From positions 1,134,001 to 1,198,000 of the forward strand of contig NC_019867.2 of assembly GCF_002234675.1 (NCBI RefSeq): a stretch of DNA of 64,000 bases. Direction: 5' to 3'. Under the pieces are notes generated by a model that made no database searches, was not told the DNA's origin, and worked only from the letters and a program-made list of their open reading frames with translations. This stretch comes from Oryzias latipes (lineage: Eukaryota; Chordata; Actinopteri; Beloniformes; Adrianichthyidae). Below, piece by piece: positions 21,451-31,408 of this stretch. The position numbers and the translations under genes were made by a program. Numbering within the stretch: position 1 is the first letter of the stretch; every line of letters begins with the position of its first letter.

Positions 21451-24064
21451 TCATAGAGGGGGGGGCCGCTTTAGAATGGCTTCTACGGAAAACGAGAGCC
21501 CCTCGCCGGGCGCCGCCTTGATCCCAACAGGCTTGCTGAGGAAGTCTTTGCCGTAGCGCTCGGAGGATTTGGCGTCCTTGCCGGCGCCCTCCCTGAACTT
21601 GCGGGCCGCCTCCTCCAGCAGCTCCTTGCAGAAGGGTGTTCGGCGCCCCGGCCCGGCCCCCCCGTCGCTCTTCTCGCTCAGCGAGTTCTGGATGAGGGAG
21701 TGAAAGGAGTTGAGTTTGACAGAAAGCCTCGGCCCGTCTTTGCTGGCCTTGTTTCGGACGGCGCCGGCGTTCTGGGAATGGAGGCTGCTGAGGAATGACT
21801 GTCCGACGCTCCTCTTCAGAGGAGAGAACGCCGACTCCTTTTGCCCCACCGGGGGTACACCGGGCGGTTTGGGGTCAGCCTGCTGAGGATCGACTGAGTC
21901 CTGTAGGGCAGCGACTCTGGACCCTTCCAGCTTGGCGGTAAGCTCCTGCTCCGGCGCCTGGCTCTCAGCCGGCATCTGTTTAGGTTCCCACACGGCGCCG
22001 GGCTTCATGTTCTGCACCGCCGTGGCGTTGAACAGACACTGCTGGTACAGCAGAGCGTCGCCCAGGTTGGCCGCCCCGCGGGGCCACATCATGAAGCTGC
22101 CGCGTGGCGGCTGCAGCGGGTAGTGGCGGTACGTGGTGACGTTGACGTTGGAGGAGATGAGCTCCACGTTGGCTGAGCCGGCAGGGTACTGCATGGAGAA
22201 ATCCAGGCAGTTTGGACCCAGGAAACCGCACAGCTCTTTGGGCTGCGGCTCCACCGGAGCTGCCGGGGAGTACGCCGACTTGTAGGAGTTGTACTCAGCG
22301 GCGTGGTGGACCATGCCGCTGGGAAACAGCAGCGGGCCCGGCGGCGCCGCGTTGTTCTCCAGCAGCTCCCGCTCTTTGTACTCGCGCTCCAGCATAATGT
22401 TCTCCAGCTCCTTATCGGCGAAGGCCCGCCGCTTCCTCATGCGGTCGCTCAGGGGAGGGGGCAGGGACGGGCTGGCGGCCAAAAACGGGTCGGGACGATA
22501 TCCTGCCACAAAAACGAGCGTTTGAACCAAAGGTACAGAGCAAAGGAGCACATTTAGCCTTCAGCTCCACCCTTTACCTTCCAGGATGCTTTTGGCCAGC
22601 ATGGAGGACGGGCGAACGTGCCGCTGATAGATCCTCCTCTCCGCTGGAATCTCTTTCCCAGAAATCCCCTTCTTATCCTGACACAGAGATAAAAGAGGAG
22701 AACGTTCAGGAAAACACTCCATGCCGGGACGATAAACACATTTGTTTCAGTCTGTTTGGAACAAAGCGAGTCAGAGTTTTAAAGTTGGTCCTCTAAAGGT
22801 TTACGGTGTTACAGCTGGACGGTTTAAAGCCATAACGGAAACATTAAGAGAACATTCCCCTCACTTTTTAATGCGGTTTGACCACTAATAATAATAAAAT
22901 GTCATTTTGACAAAAACTTGTGAAAAACTTAAAACATTTTACAGCCTTTATAAATAAATATAACACTCAATTACTTCTTTATATTTGTTTAAATTTACAT
23001 TTATTATTAATCATTTTACTAATTCTACTTTTAAATACTTAATTTAAGTAGTCTGTTATTTGGAAAAAGATTTTTTAAATAATCTTAACATACGAGGAAA
23101 CTTCTGCCATTTCTTTTAGTAAATTAGTGATTTAGTAAATTACATTTCAAATGTGTTTTAACAAAAAATACATTTTCTATGAGATCATCTAGTCTAAAGA
23201 AATATGTTTCATGAAAAAAAACCTGCTTTCTTTTAAAGATTAAATTTGACCAAAGCCGCTCTAAGGGGCCAATAAATGACGCCATTAGGTTTCGCTCTGA
23301 CCGCCTCTTTTAAGGGTCATCCTGACCCTGACTGGATGAAGTGTGCGCGTGTCCTCCGGGCCTCTACCTCCGTGGCCTGCTGCCTCCTCAGCGCCACCTG
23401 CGCCGCCATCACCCGCTGCCGCTCCACCACCAGCAGGCAGTTGGCGCACTGGCAGTCCCGCCAGCGGCAGAAGCGCTTGTGGCCCTTCAGGCAGGACACC
23501 ACGCCGTGGTTGCGGCAGCGGGCGCACTTGGGCGTGCGGCTCAGCTTCCGCTGGTCGCCGCCGGGGCCGGGCTTGCCGTCGTCCGCGGGCCCCCCGGGGC
23601 CCTCGGGCCGGCCGCAGGGCTCCGCCGGCTCGTCGCTCTCCGTCTCCAGACTCTCCACGTCGATCTCCAGCTCGCTGCCGCCGTTTTCGGGCATGACGGC
23701 TTCAGGCGCCGCTTCTGCCTGCAGGAAGCAGCGGCGGGTTAACGGCGTGAAGAACAGCAGCTGAAACTTACGTTTATTGAAATGTCAGCTTTCTGCTGCA
23801 CTAAATATTATTACTATTACATATTAATTTCACTAAAAAGGATCTTGAATTATTTTAAATCCGTTAGAGCGATCCTAAAAACTAACACTTTATCACGTAA
23901 ACAGTCCTAACTAGAACCTAGAAAAGACACAGAAATGAATAAACTAGAGTGTACACATTCATATAAAGGCATACATCAGGTGTCTATCCAGTCTAGGTTG
24001 TGATATTTACCTGTAGAGGTGCAGCAGAGCGGGGAGCGGGTCTGTCGGTTGGGGTGAAGGACAT
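21451..24064 (-). CDS. dmrt2: DM-domain transcription factor Dmrt2, four coding exons
   Basis: A nuclear DNA-binding regulator of somite and left-right development in vertebrates. Spliced minus-strand CDS: 24011-24064, 23368-23718, 22578-22677 and 21451-22502, all with GT-AG introns; it gives 518 residues. If translation starts at the inner Met at 23694 ([17 protein letters not shown]) the product is 492 residues, and the first exon would be 5' leader. The DM domain ([20 protein letters not shown] onward; RTPKCAR starts at residue 53 in the short form) has the full Cys/His zinc set, followed by [16 protein letters not shown]. Exon 3 encodes DKKGISGKE to AKSILE; exon 4 carries the Dmrt2-specific [20 protein letters not shown] and [10 protein letters not shown] segments. 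No break was seen. The identity is firm; the start codon is not. Confidence 0.93.
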
Positions 24065-24260
24065 CCGCGCGCGCACGGTTCCGCGCGAGGTTTAATCGGC
24101 CCTCAGGACCTCAGCTGATCCCATCCGGACTTTGGGGGCCAGCCTCCGCGCGGGGCTCTATGAACCGGCGCTGCCGCTCTCTGATTGGCTGCTTCCGGAA
24201 GCCCGACAGCCAATGAGATCGCGAGGAATTATTCAGCGGGCGGAGTCAGCCGGGTAACTT
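24065..24260 (-). promoter_or_regulatory. dmrt2: dmrt2 promoter region
   Basis: A CpG-rich stretch directly upstream of the first dmrt2 exon, with CGCGCGCG-type runs. CCAAT boxes occur in both orientations (GATTGGCTG near 24183 and GCCAATGAG near 24209). No clear TATA box is placed, so a CpG/CCAAT-type promoter is inferred. The start site itself cannot be set from the sequence. Confidence 0.5.
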
Positions 24261-24299
24261 CCCGGAGGAGTAATGGGATTACTCATCGTGTTTTAAATA

Positions 24300-26395
24300 A
24301 AAACGCAAAGAAAACCAATATTTTTAAGAATTTAATCACAGTTTTGTGTCACTCAAAAATAATGATTATAAATAAAGCTTATTTTATCTCTAAGCAAACT
24401 TATTTTTATGTTTAGGATTTTATTTGGAGAAAAGTATTTCTCTAAAATCTACTATTATTGAAATGTTTGGATGTTTTCAGGACAAACAGACATGTTGTTA
24501 TTTCAATAAAAGGTTTTCGTTCCTGATCAGATTTTCTTTACATCAGTTTAATAAAATTTAGAAACTAAACGGAGACGTTCTCATTCGTCATGTGATGAAG
24601 ATGAGCAGCTACACTTTTCAAAGAAGATTTGAAGACAAAGCTTTGAATGGTTCAGCCCCACATCCACCTTTGACCTCCTGACCCGGTACGAACAGCCGGA
24701 CCCGTCTGCTCATCTGGATCCAGTTTCTATCGGTTCCTAAACATGGAGAAGCTGAAAATCTCCGTTTATTCAAATCCAGCAGCTGTTTTTATTCAAAAGT
24801 TTAGTTTAAACTAAATTCATTTGAATTTCTTTCAGTATTTATATTTCTATTAAATGTTTCTTTTCATATTTATGTACTTTTTTGTTTTTTTTTACAGGAA
24901 ATGTGTTTTCTCTTTGTTTTAATGTGACATGAATTGATTTGGTTTTAGGGTAAAGCTCCTTTCTGGGGTCCTGACAAAGAGAACATGTTTAACGAGAACG
25001 TCTCTGATTACATGAAACACGGCGTTCAGGTAAACAGGTGACAAAGGTGCTGCAGGTGCAGATCTCAGTGTTTTCACAACAATCACACGTTTTTATGGAA
25101 TCCAATGTGTCAGAATACACAGAAGAGCGACCAGATGAAGCCAAAAACAGAAACTAAATTCACATTTTCACTGAGGACAACAGCAGTCTGTGTTTTTAAC
25201 CTTTACCTGTCGTCTTTGGAGTTCTTGCAGTGATGGAGCCGCTCGTGTTTGCTGCACATTGGACAGTCCGTCAGTCGGACGACGTCCTGCTGGGAGGCTG
25301 CAGGGGGGTCTGCGACCAGCCGGCTGCTTCTGGGATTCAAACCGTCTTCTCACGTCTGTATGATGGCATGACAAAAAATAACATTTGGGGTGTAAATACT
25401 GAAAATCCAGCAGAAAAGATCCAGAAGGATTTTTTTTTGTTTTTTTTTTTGCAGAAATCTTCATGAAGATGTGTCGTTTTTTCTGAAAGTGACTTTTTCA
25501 GGACCTCCAGCTTTGACCTCGTCCTCCAGATGAGGACCCGGACTCGGTGGTAAAGACCTGCAGGTGCAGCTTTATTCACCGCTTCTTCCTAATTTATCGC
25601 CAAGGTTACGAGCTGCCTCCCCCAGACTCGCACCCCAGGAATGCTTTGAAGTGAGAGCGGGCTGGATGAGAGGATCCAGGTGAAATGCCCTGTCGGTGTC
25701 CAGAAGCTCTCTTCGAGGTATTCCAAACATCCGTTATATGGGTCCATCTTTCAAAGAGTTAATGGAAGAAGTTCCAGTCGGGTCCGGGGGTCCCAAAGCT
25801 CATCCGTGCTGCTCTGTGGTCGGGGGTCCAACGAGGAGTTTCAGGATTGTTGCGAGCCGAGGTTTGAAAAGTCACGTTGGGAATTCTACAGATGATCAGA
25901 AATCTACAAAGATCTCATTTTTCTGGTCATTCCAACAAAAACATATCCGATGAGTTTGAAGGCCGTCCTTAGAGAGGAATCCAGGAATGTTTTTAGGAAT
26001 GTTGGACCACCATTAATTCAAACTAGACACAGGAAAACCACGTTCCAAATGATCCCATCATAAAACCAGGTTTTCTGAGAGAATTCCTGGATTCAGAGAC
26101 AGGATTCTGGATCTTAAATGGATTCCAGACTCCAGGGACGTGTTTCCAAAGGACCTTGAGCAGGGTCCATGGCTTCCACAGGGGTCCTGGAATCTCTGTT
26201 CAGAGTAGATTTGGAATCGATTGAAGGTGTTCCTTCCAGGTGGTTTTTGGCCATTCAATGCGCTGGAATAGCTTCGGTTTTTTAGAGCAAAAACTGTTTG
26301 CTGGGAACAAAGAGAGATTTGAACGACATCGGTCCAACGTTTGTTTGAAGACGTAAACCTTCATTATGAAAAGAGTGTTTTTGCCTGAAACCTGA
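24300..26395. other. dmrt2 upstream intergenic DNA, no gene seen
   Basis: An AT-rich stretch followed by mixed sequence. At 25,700-26,200 many short frames and related TTCCAGG/GGATCC-like words occur but do not form a clear repeat. No exon with acceptor, donor and coding character was found. Confidence 0.35.
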
Positions 26396-26399
26396 AGCC

Positions 26400-26900
26400 T
26401 CCGGAGCACAGCGGTGTCTCCGTGTGAAGGAAGGTCTTCTTTGGCCGCTGTCATGTGGAACAAAGTGGACACAGACCCGCTGCAGCCTTTGTTTCTGCGC
26501 TCACACCTGGCTGCAGGCCGCTCTGGCACGCCGTCCACTCGGCCTTCGGGGCCTGATTGAAACAACAGCATGTGGCTGGAAGCGCCCCGCCGTGCGGGCC
26601 GTAAAGAGTAACAGGAGCGCCGCAGGGCCGGCAGCGGGATCACCGGGGATCCTGCTATGTCAATCAGCCTCTGATGGAGCCGCGACACATGCGGCTGAAT
26701 GCAAAAGCAGGCGGGCGCACATTTGTCTCTGTCTGACACCCCGGCCTCGCCACTCCAACGTGCAACACGCAGGGGGGGCGGTGTGTCCTGCAGCTCAGGG
26801 AGAGCATCCACATTCAGATTCTGCAGAACTACCCCCGAGCAGCACACTGTGGGGGTTCTGAGGGGCTCTTCAGCAACAGGGACTTGGACCCACAATGCAG
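26400..26900. promoter_or_regulatory. Candidate regulatory element between dmrt2 and dmrt3
   Basis: A 500-bp GC-balanced island with many CpG, no repeat similarity elsewhere in the window and no splice-supported coding frame. It contains CTATGTCAATCAGCC (a PBX/MEIS-like TGTCAATCA) and GACACATGCGG. A 231-residue open frame on the minus strand (26200-26895) is probably a consequence of GC content. The enhancer call is inference from composition and position. Confidence 0.25.
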
Positions 26901-27589
26901 GAAGGGAGGAACCGGTCGATGACGTCCCACAGAGAAAAAGCTTTTTAGAATCGGACTGACCTTAACCAATAATTTCAGGAATTACTTTCTATTATTTTTT
27001 AAAATAAAACACTTTTTGTGCTGTCATTTGAAAATCAGAGCCTCTTGACATGCAGTCACTTTCTGTTGCTGACGTTCCACTGTTGTCCACTAGATGGCAG
27101 AAGATGAGCAGATCTGACAGACATTGTTGTTTTGTTTTTTTTTTTCTCCACTTTCTAGACATCTTTAAAATTTGAGAAAAACCTGAAAAACTTCATTTCT
27201 ATATCGGGATTTTATCATCAAACAGAAATTACTCTAATGTTTGTTGGTTCTCAGGTTTGACCCCTCCTTCACAGCATCTCCAGTTTCACAGTGTTCCCTC
27301 TCTTTATCTCCTACATGGCCAGCAGGGGGCGCTCTTCTGATGGTCGTCCCAGAGAAATCACGTGAGGAGATTTCTGAACTGGATGAAAAACTGTCCATCC
27401 AGCAGCATCTTTCTGTGGAACAGGAAGACCCTGATGTCCTTCTAAACCCATCTTTCAGACATTTGTAGCTCAAACTCTGAACCAAACCCCAAATAAGCAA
27501 CAGCAGACCTCCAACCACATGGCCAAAAACCCTTCTGTAAACGATGGCCGCTGTTTTCGGCTGCCACGGCTCCCTATAAATAAAATATA

Positions 27590-28325
27590 CAGTAAACCCT
27601 TGTTTTTCGCAGGGGTTACGTTCCAAAAAGAACCCGTGATAGTCAAAATCCGTGAAGTAGAAACCTTTATTTTTTTTACAATTATTATACAATTAAATCC
27701 TCTATTCTACATTGAAAAGAAAGAACAAACCATTTTACAGTCTCAAGCATTTGTTTCACAAATAAAAGTACTTTAGAAACGTTTTTTTTTTCAACAAATA
27801 ACTTCTGTACTGTACTGACAAAGAATAATTTTAATCATCAATGTGAACAGAAGGCTTCAAATTGCGGAGATTAGCCCCGCCCACCGCGACCCGAGTAATT
27901 GGATTAAACGGGAGAAAATTTAAAATGATTATTAAAAAAAATACACAGTACAGTGGGACAAATAGTGACTCAGGTGTATTTCACTGCTCTACAGACTGAG
28001 CCGCTGCATCCTGACTCCGCTCTGCAGTGTTTTCTTCTTTTGAAGCCCGGGTGCAGCTGTGTTTGTTCAGGAGAAGAACATAGTGATAGGCAGTTGTTGC
28101 TCTTTTTCTATGGGTTTTAGAGAAACTCGAAATTGCAAGAGAATTTGCACGAACGTAATGTAAATTTGGAAAGCTGATTTACGTACGTGTACATATTAAA
28201 CTGCAACGTTACTGACACACAGGTAGAGAAAAAGCAGTGACTTTTTAGCCAATCAGAATGCAGAACACAATGCACGATGCAAATCCATGAAGTAGCGAAA
28301 CCGTGAAAAGTAAACCGTGTTATAG
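27590..28325. mobile_element. Possible Tc/mariner (Tigger-like) element
   Basis: This starts CAGTAAACCCTTGTTTTTCG after a TA dinucleotide and contains ATCCGTGAAGTAGAAACC. Near the right end the related ATCCATGAAGTAGCGAAACC and GTAAACCGTG occur, close to TATA. The pattern of GAAGTAG/CGTGA words near both ends is like Tigger-type MITEs. The inverted ends are degenerate and no transposase frame is present. Confidence 0.4.
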
Positions 28326-28544
28326 CCATTTATTAAAATGATCCACTCTAAAAGATCCACGCCCACCACAGAAGAGCAGGAGTCCGCTGCTCCCGTCACT
28401 GTAGTCTGAGTTGAACTAAAATAAACGTCTGACCTTAAAAAAATGAGAACATTTGACAGAACACTTTTCCAAGTTCCACTCTGATCATCTTCTGATCTGG
28501 TTTTAAAGCGTTCCCGATGCTCTTTTGCAGTTTTTAGTCAAACT

Positions 28545-28780
28545 CTGAAAACCCGTGTTGTTTTCTAGGACAACGCTTCTGCAGAGCGGCAGGAGTACCT
28601 CCGAAATTCACTTCTGAGTTGTGGGCGGGACTGTTGGCGCAGAGCAACCCCGCCCCTCCATTCCCATCACCCATAACTAGAAGCTCTCTGTTTAAAAAAT
28701 CGTGGATCTGTTTGTCGGCAGGTGGATGATCAGAAAGGGGCGGAGCTTGGAGACTGCAGCCCCGCCCAGAGGAATTTATA
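28545..28780 (+). repeat. Interspersed repeat family C, copy 1
   Basis: This matches, reversed, 46965-47180 (GGGGCGGAGCTTGGAGACTGC) and 63085-63290 (CTGCAGAGCGGCAGGAGT to AACTAGAAGCTC). Class unassigned; no coding capacity. Confidence 0.55.
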
Positions 28781-28789
28781 CATCAAAAA

Positions 28790-30100
28790 ATTGCATTTTT
28801 TTTTCAATATATTTTTTACAACAGTATAAATTTTAAGAAAAATACTCAAAAATACAATTCTTTGAGTAATTTTCCTAATAAATGTCTCCATCGTCAGAAC
28901 ATGTTAAAAAAAACCAAAAACATCATTTTCAGTGGAGTCTGTCTCAAGATCAGGATTTTAAAATACGAAATAAATTCATGAAAGTCAGAGAAAAGAGTGG
29001 GTTCATACAGAAACCAGGATCAGGTTGTCAACCTTTCTTTTCTCCATGATACACTATAACCTGCACTGTCACTGAGCTCATAAACTTCCTCATTTATTAA
29101 CGGCTGTGGTTCAGCGTCTGCTCAGAGACTTAATTTATGTGAACTTTCATATCCAGTAAAAATGACTGAAACCGTTTCTGCTTTATGTGATTTCTGTTTT
29201 ACTCATTAATTATCAGAATAATTAGTTGTTGAACTGGTTTTCATTTCTGATTTTGTGACTTCATTCATCACATTGTGACTTGTTTTTTATAAAACTCTGC
29301 TAAATCAATGTTAAAGCTTACCTGTATTTGTTAATAAAGCTCCTCCTCCTCCACGAAAATCCCTGTACTTTAGAAAAACAACTACTTTTCTTTACATTGT
29401 TCTGCTGCGACGCGTTTCTCAATCAATTGTAGCATTTAAGCTAACCTGAAGCTAACCGTTTGGCGCCGAGCAGCGCAGCCACCAGCACGTCTCAGCTCGC
29501 GAGCGCCCCCTGGCGGCGTGGCTGTCTGCCTTTCCTGCAGACATCTTTGTCCAAGTGACAAATGAAGACAATATTACAAAAAATGTCATTATATTTTTCC
29601 CCCCTAATGCTTAGAGTTGGGGATATATATATGCATTTATTTATATAGATTGTTGATCTTTTTTTAAATTATCAACAATCTGCATAAATAAATACATAAG
29701 AATATCCCTAACTCTAAAAATATAACATCTAATCATATCATTTAAGGGTATGTGGAAATTATATTAGTCCAGTTCAATTTAAAAGTTTCACAGCATTCTT
29801 ATTTTTAATCATTTTAAGAGATTTACAAAAAAAGATTAAACTCGTTTTTATAAACATAAAAACTGGGACTCACTTTCAAAAATTGACATATGTGAATAAA
29901 ACATTTACAAAAAATAACTAAGTTGTTGAACCAAAACTGAATCTTCTTTTCTATGTTAATACAACCGAACTGAATATTAGAGTACAGAAATGTCAGAAAT
30001 GTATTTGTGGTTGAGAGCCGTCTGTGCAAGTCTCCCCAGAAATGGTTTACCAAATTACAATCATCTTGGTTCTTCTTGAGGTGGAGGAAATAGTTCAGAA
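28790..30100. other. AT-rich intergenic DNA, no gene seen
   Basis: Mostly AT-rich sequence with a short inverted motif around 29640-29690 (TTGTTGATC and GATTGTTGATA type words) and one GC-richer patch at 29455-29545. No exon was recognised. Confidence 0.35.
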
Positions 30101-30141
30101 GACAGGGATGCTCTTAAAGATGTATTCTTCCTGGGGAAATC

Positions 30142-30742
30142 TCACTGGATGGAGGTGATGTTCCACATTCTGACGGCTCCAACAGCATCCTGGGAAAACG
30201 CCACACATGCTCCTCCCCCAGAAGTATAGCTGCGTCTGATTCCTGAGAACTGAAATATAAAATGTAACAGAGTTGATGAACATTATTATTTACAGAATCC
30301 ATCAGGCATCTGATTGGTCAGTTTATAACTTGAACTACAGAAAAACTGTCATGAAAAAATGAGGATTATCAAGAATATGATTTTAAAAAAAGTATCAGAG
30401 CAATAGAATGACTGAGAAACAGCTGTTTGTTTCTCTGTAGAAGTCGATAGGATTTTGGCTTCTTGGAGCCACTTCCTGTTTAGAACGGCAGGGGGAGGAG
30501 TCACTCTGTCCAGTTGTCATTTACAGTCAATGGACATACCGGAAGCAGCTTTCTCTGTACTCCATTTGATTATTTAATTAAAGTTGTATCAACCTCTAAT
30601 GAAAATCACAACTATGACAGATTCAGAAGCGTATATGCTATAATATGTATTTATAGATATTTACCTTGATATTTCCTCCACTCTCTGCCATAACAGACTG
30701 GTATCCGTGCGCGTGCGCCTCCTGACTGTTGTTGTTCTCCAT
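30142..30742 (-). CDS. Possible two-exon gene for a 61-residue protein, unrecognised
   Basis: Minus-strand exon 1 (30665-30742) runs from an ATG in strong context (A at -3, G at +4) to an AAG|GTAAAT donor and encodes 26 residues (MENNNSQEAHAHGYQSVMAE and six more). After a 415-bp intron, a TTTATATTTCAG acceptor opens exon 2 (30142-30249), which continues in phase 0 for 35 residues (including SGGGACVAFSQDAVGAVRMW) to a TGA. No signal peptide or membrane segment is evident. I do not recognise the protein; the end of exon 2 is vaguely WD-repeat-like, probably by chance. The intron holds a family A repeat, and a Harbinger fragment lies upstream. It may be a real small gene between dmrt2 and dmrt3, the remnant of a larger one, or coincidence. 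Confidence 0.4.
30305..30530 (-). repeat. Interspersed repeat family A, copy 2
   Basis: A reverse-orientation copy of the family at 18975-19370, with CATCTGATTGGTCAGTTTATA and GGAGCCACTTCCTGTTT. It lies inside the intron of the possible small gene at 30142-30742. Confidence 0.65.
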
Positions 30743-30789
30743 GTTTGTCTGTAAACATCCACCGTTTACATGTCTAACCGAGCTGAGGG

Positions 30790-31110
30790 GTATTCCAGAA
30801 GGCCCGTTTAAACTCCCCTGACTTTAAGCCTGAACTCTGGCTGAAATCCTCCTGAACTTGCTTACTCTGGGTATGTCGGTTTCAATAGACCGGATATGAG
30901 TTAACGTAATTACGCTCCACTTGGTAACCCTGGGTTAATGCACGTGCACAGCAGGTACATAAAGACATTCTCAATGGATCGCTGATTTCTGGAGTCACCA
31001 TGGAAACACGTGGAGAACAAAAGAGAGTGCTATACTTCAGTGAGACGGAGTCTGAGATTTTAATGACGGCTATGAAGATAATACGACCATGAAAAAATTA
31101 ACACGTGAGA
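30790..31110 (+). mobile_element. Harbinger-type fragment
   Basis: This starts near GGTATTCCAGAAGGCCCG and contains CCTGGGTTAA-type words seen at the ends of teleost Harbinger elements. It is followed by a short frame around 31010-31080 (RVLYFSETESEILMTAMKII), which resembles the start of the Myb-like partner protein of Harbinger transposons. The frame then stops; it is a truncated remnant. Confidence 0.45.
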
Positions 31111-31114
31111 GGGT

Positions 31115-31225
31115 GGCGTCAGGAAAGGCATCCGGCGTAAAACATTGCCAAGTTTACCATGAGACTCGTTCGCTGTGGCGACCCCTGATGGGAAAAGCCG
31201 AAAGGGAAACAACAACATATATAAA
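31115..31225 (+). mobile_element. Non-LTR retrotransposon 3'-tail remnant
   Basis: This contains AAGGCATCCGGCGTAAAA followed by CGCTGTGGCGACCCC and GGGAAAAGCCGAAAG. The combination is common at the 3' ends of fish LINE copies. No coding part is attached. It ends in an AT-rich run that borders the R4-type LINE. Confidence 0.4.
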
Positions 31226-31245
31226 TATATATATTAAAAAAAAAA

Positions 31246-31381
31246 CTTGCCCCTTTCACCCTTTCGTGGGTGGTTTCTCACTCAAGCTCGGGTCCTCTAC
31301 CAGAGGCCTGGGAACTTGAGGGTTCTGCGCAGTATCTTAGCTGTTCCTAGCACTGCGCTTTTCTGGATTGAGATGTCTGAG
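31246..31381 (-). repeat. Inverted 3'-end copy, left arm
   Basis: 136 bp differing from the reverse complement of 34537-34672 at one base (near 31311). It encodes, read in frame with the LINE ORF, an artificial N-terminal extension beginning at 31247. Confidence 0.9.
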
Positions 31382-31408
31382 ATATATATATATATATATA
31401 TACATGTC

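Noticed and set aside
21932..23764. Plus-strand frames opposite dmrt2 (up to 162 codons)
   Set aside because: Antisense shadows of GC-rich dmrt2 exons.
26200..26895. 231-codon minus-strand frame
   Set aside because: No domain, poor start context, overlapping open frames on the other strand, and GC-driven lack of stops.
31247..31408. Upstream Met of the LINE ORF (54 extra residues)
   Set aside because: It lies in the inverted copy of the element's own 3' end and reads through a (TA)n tract, so it is unlikely to be the natural start.
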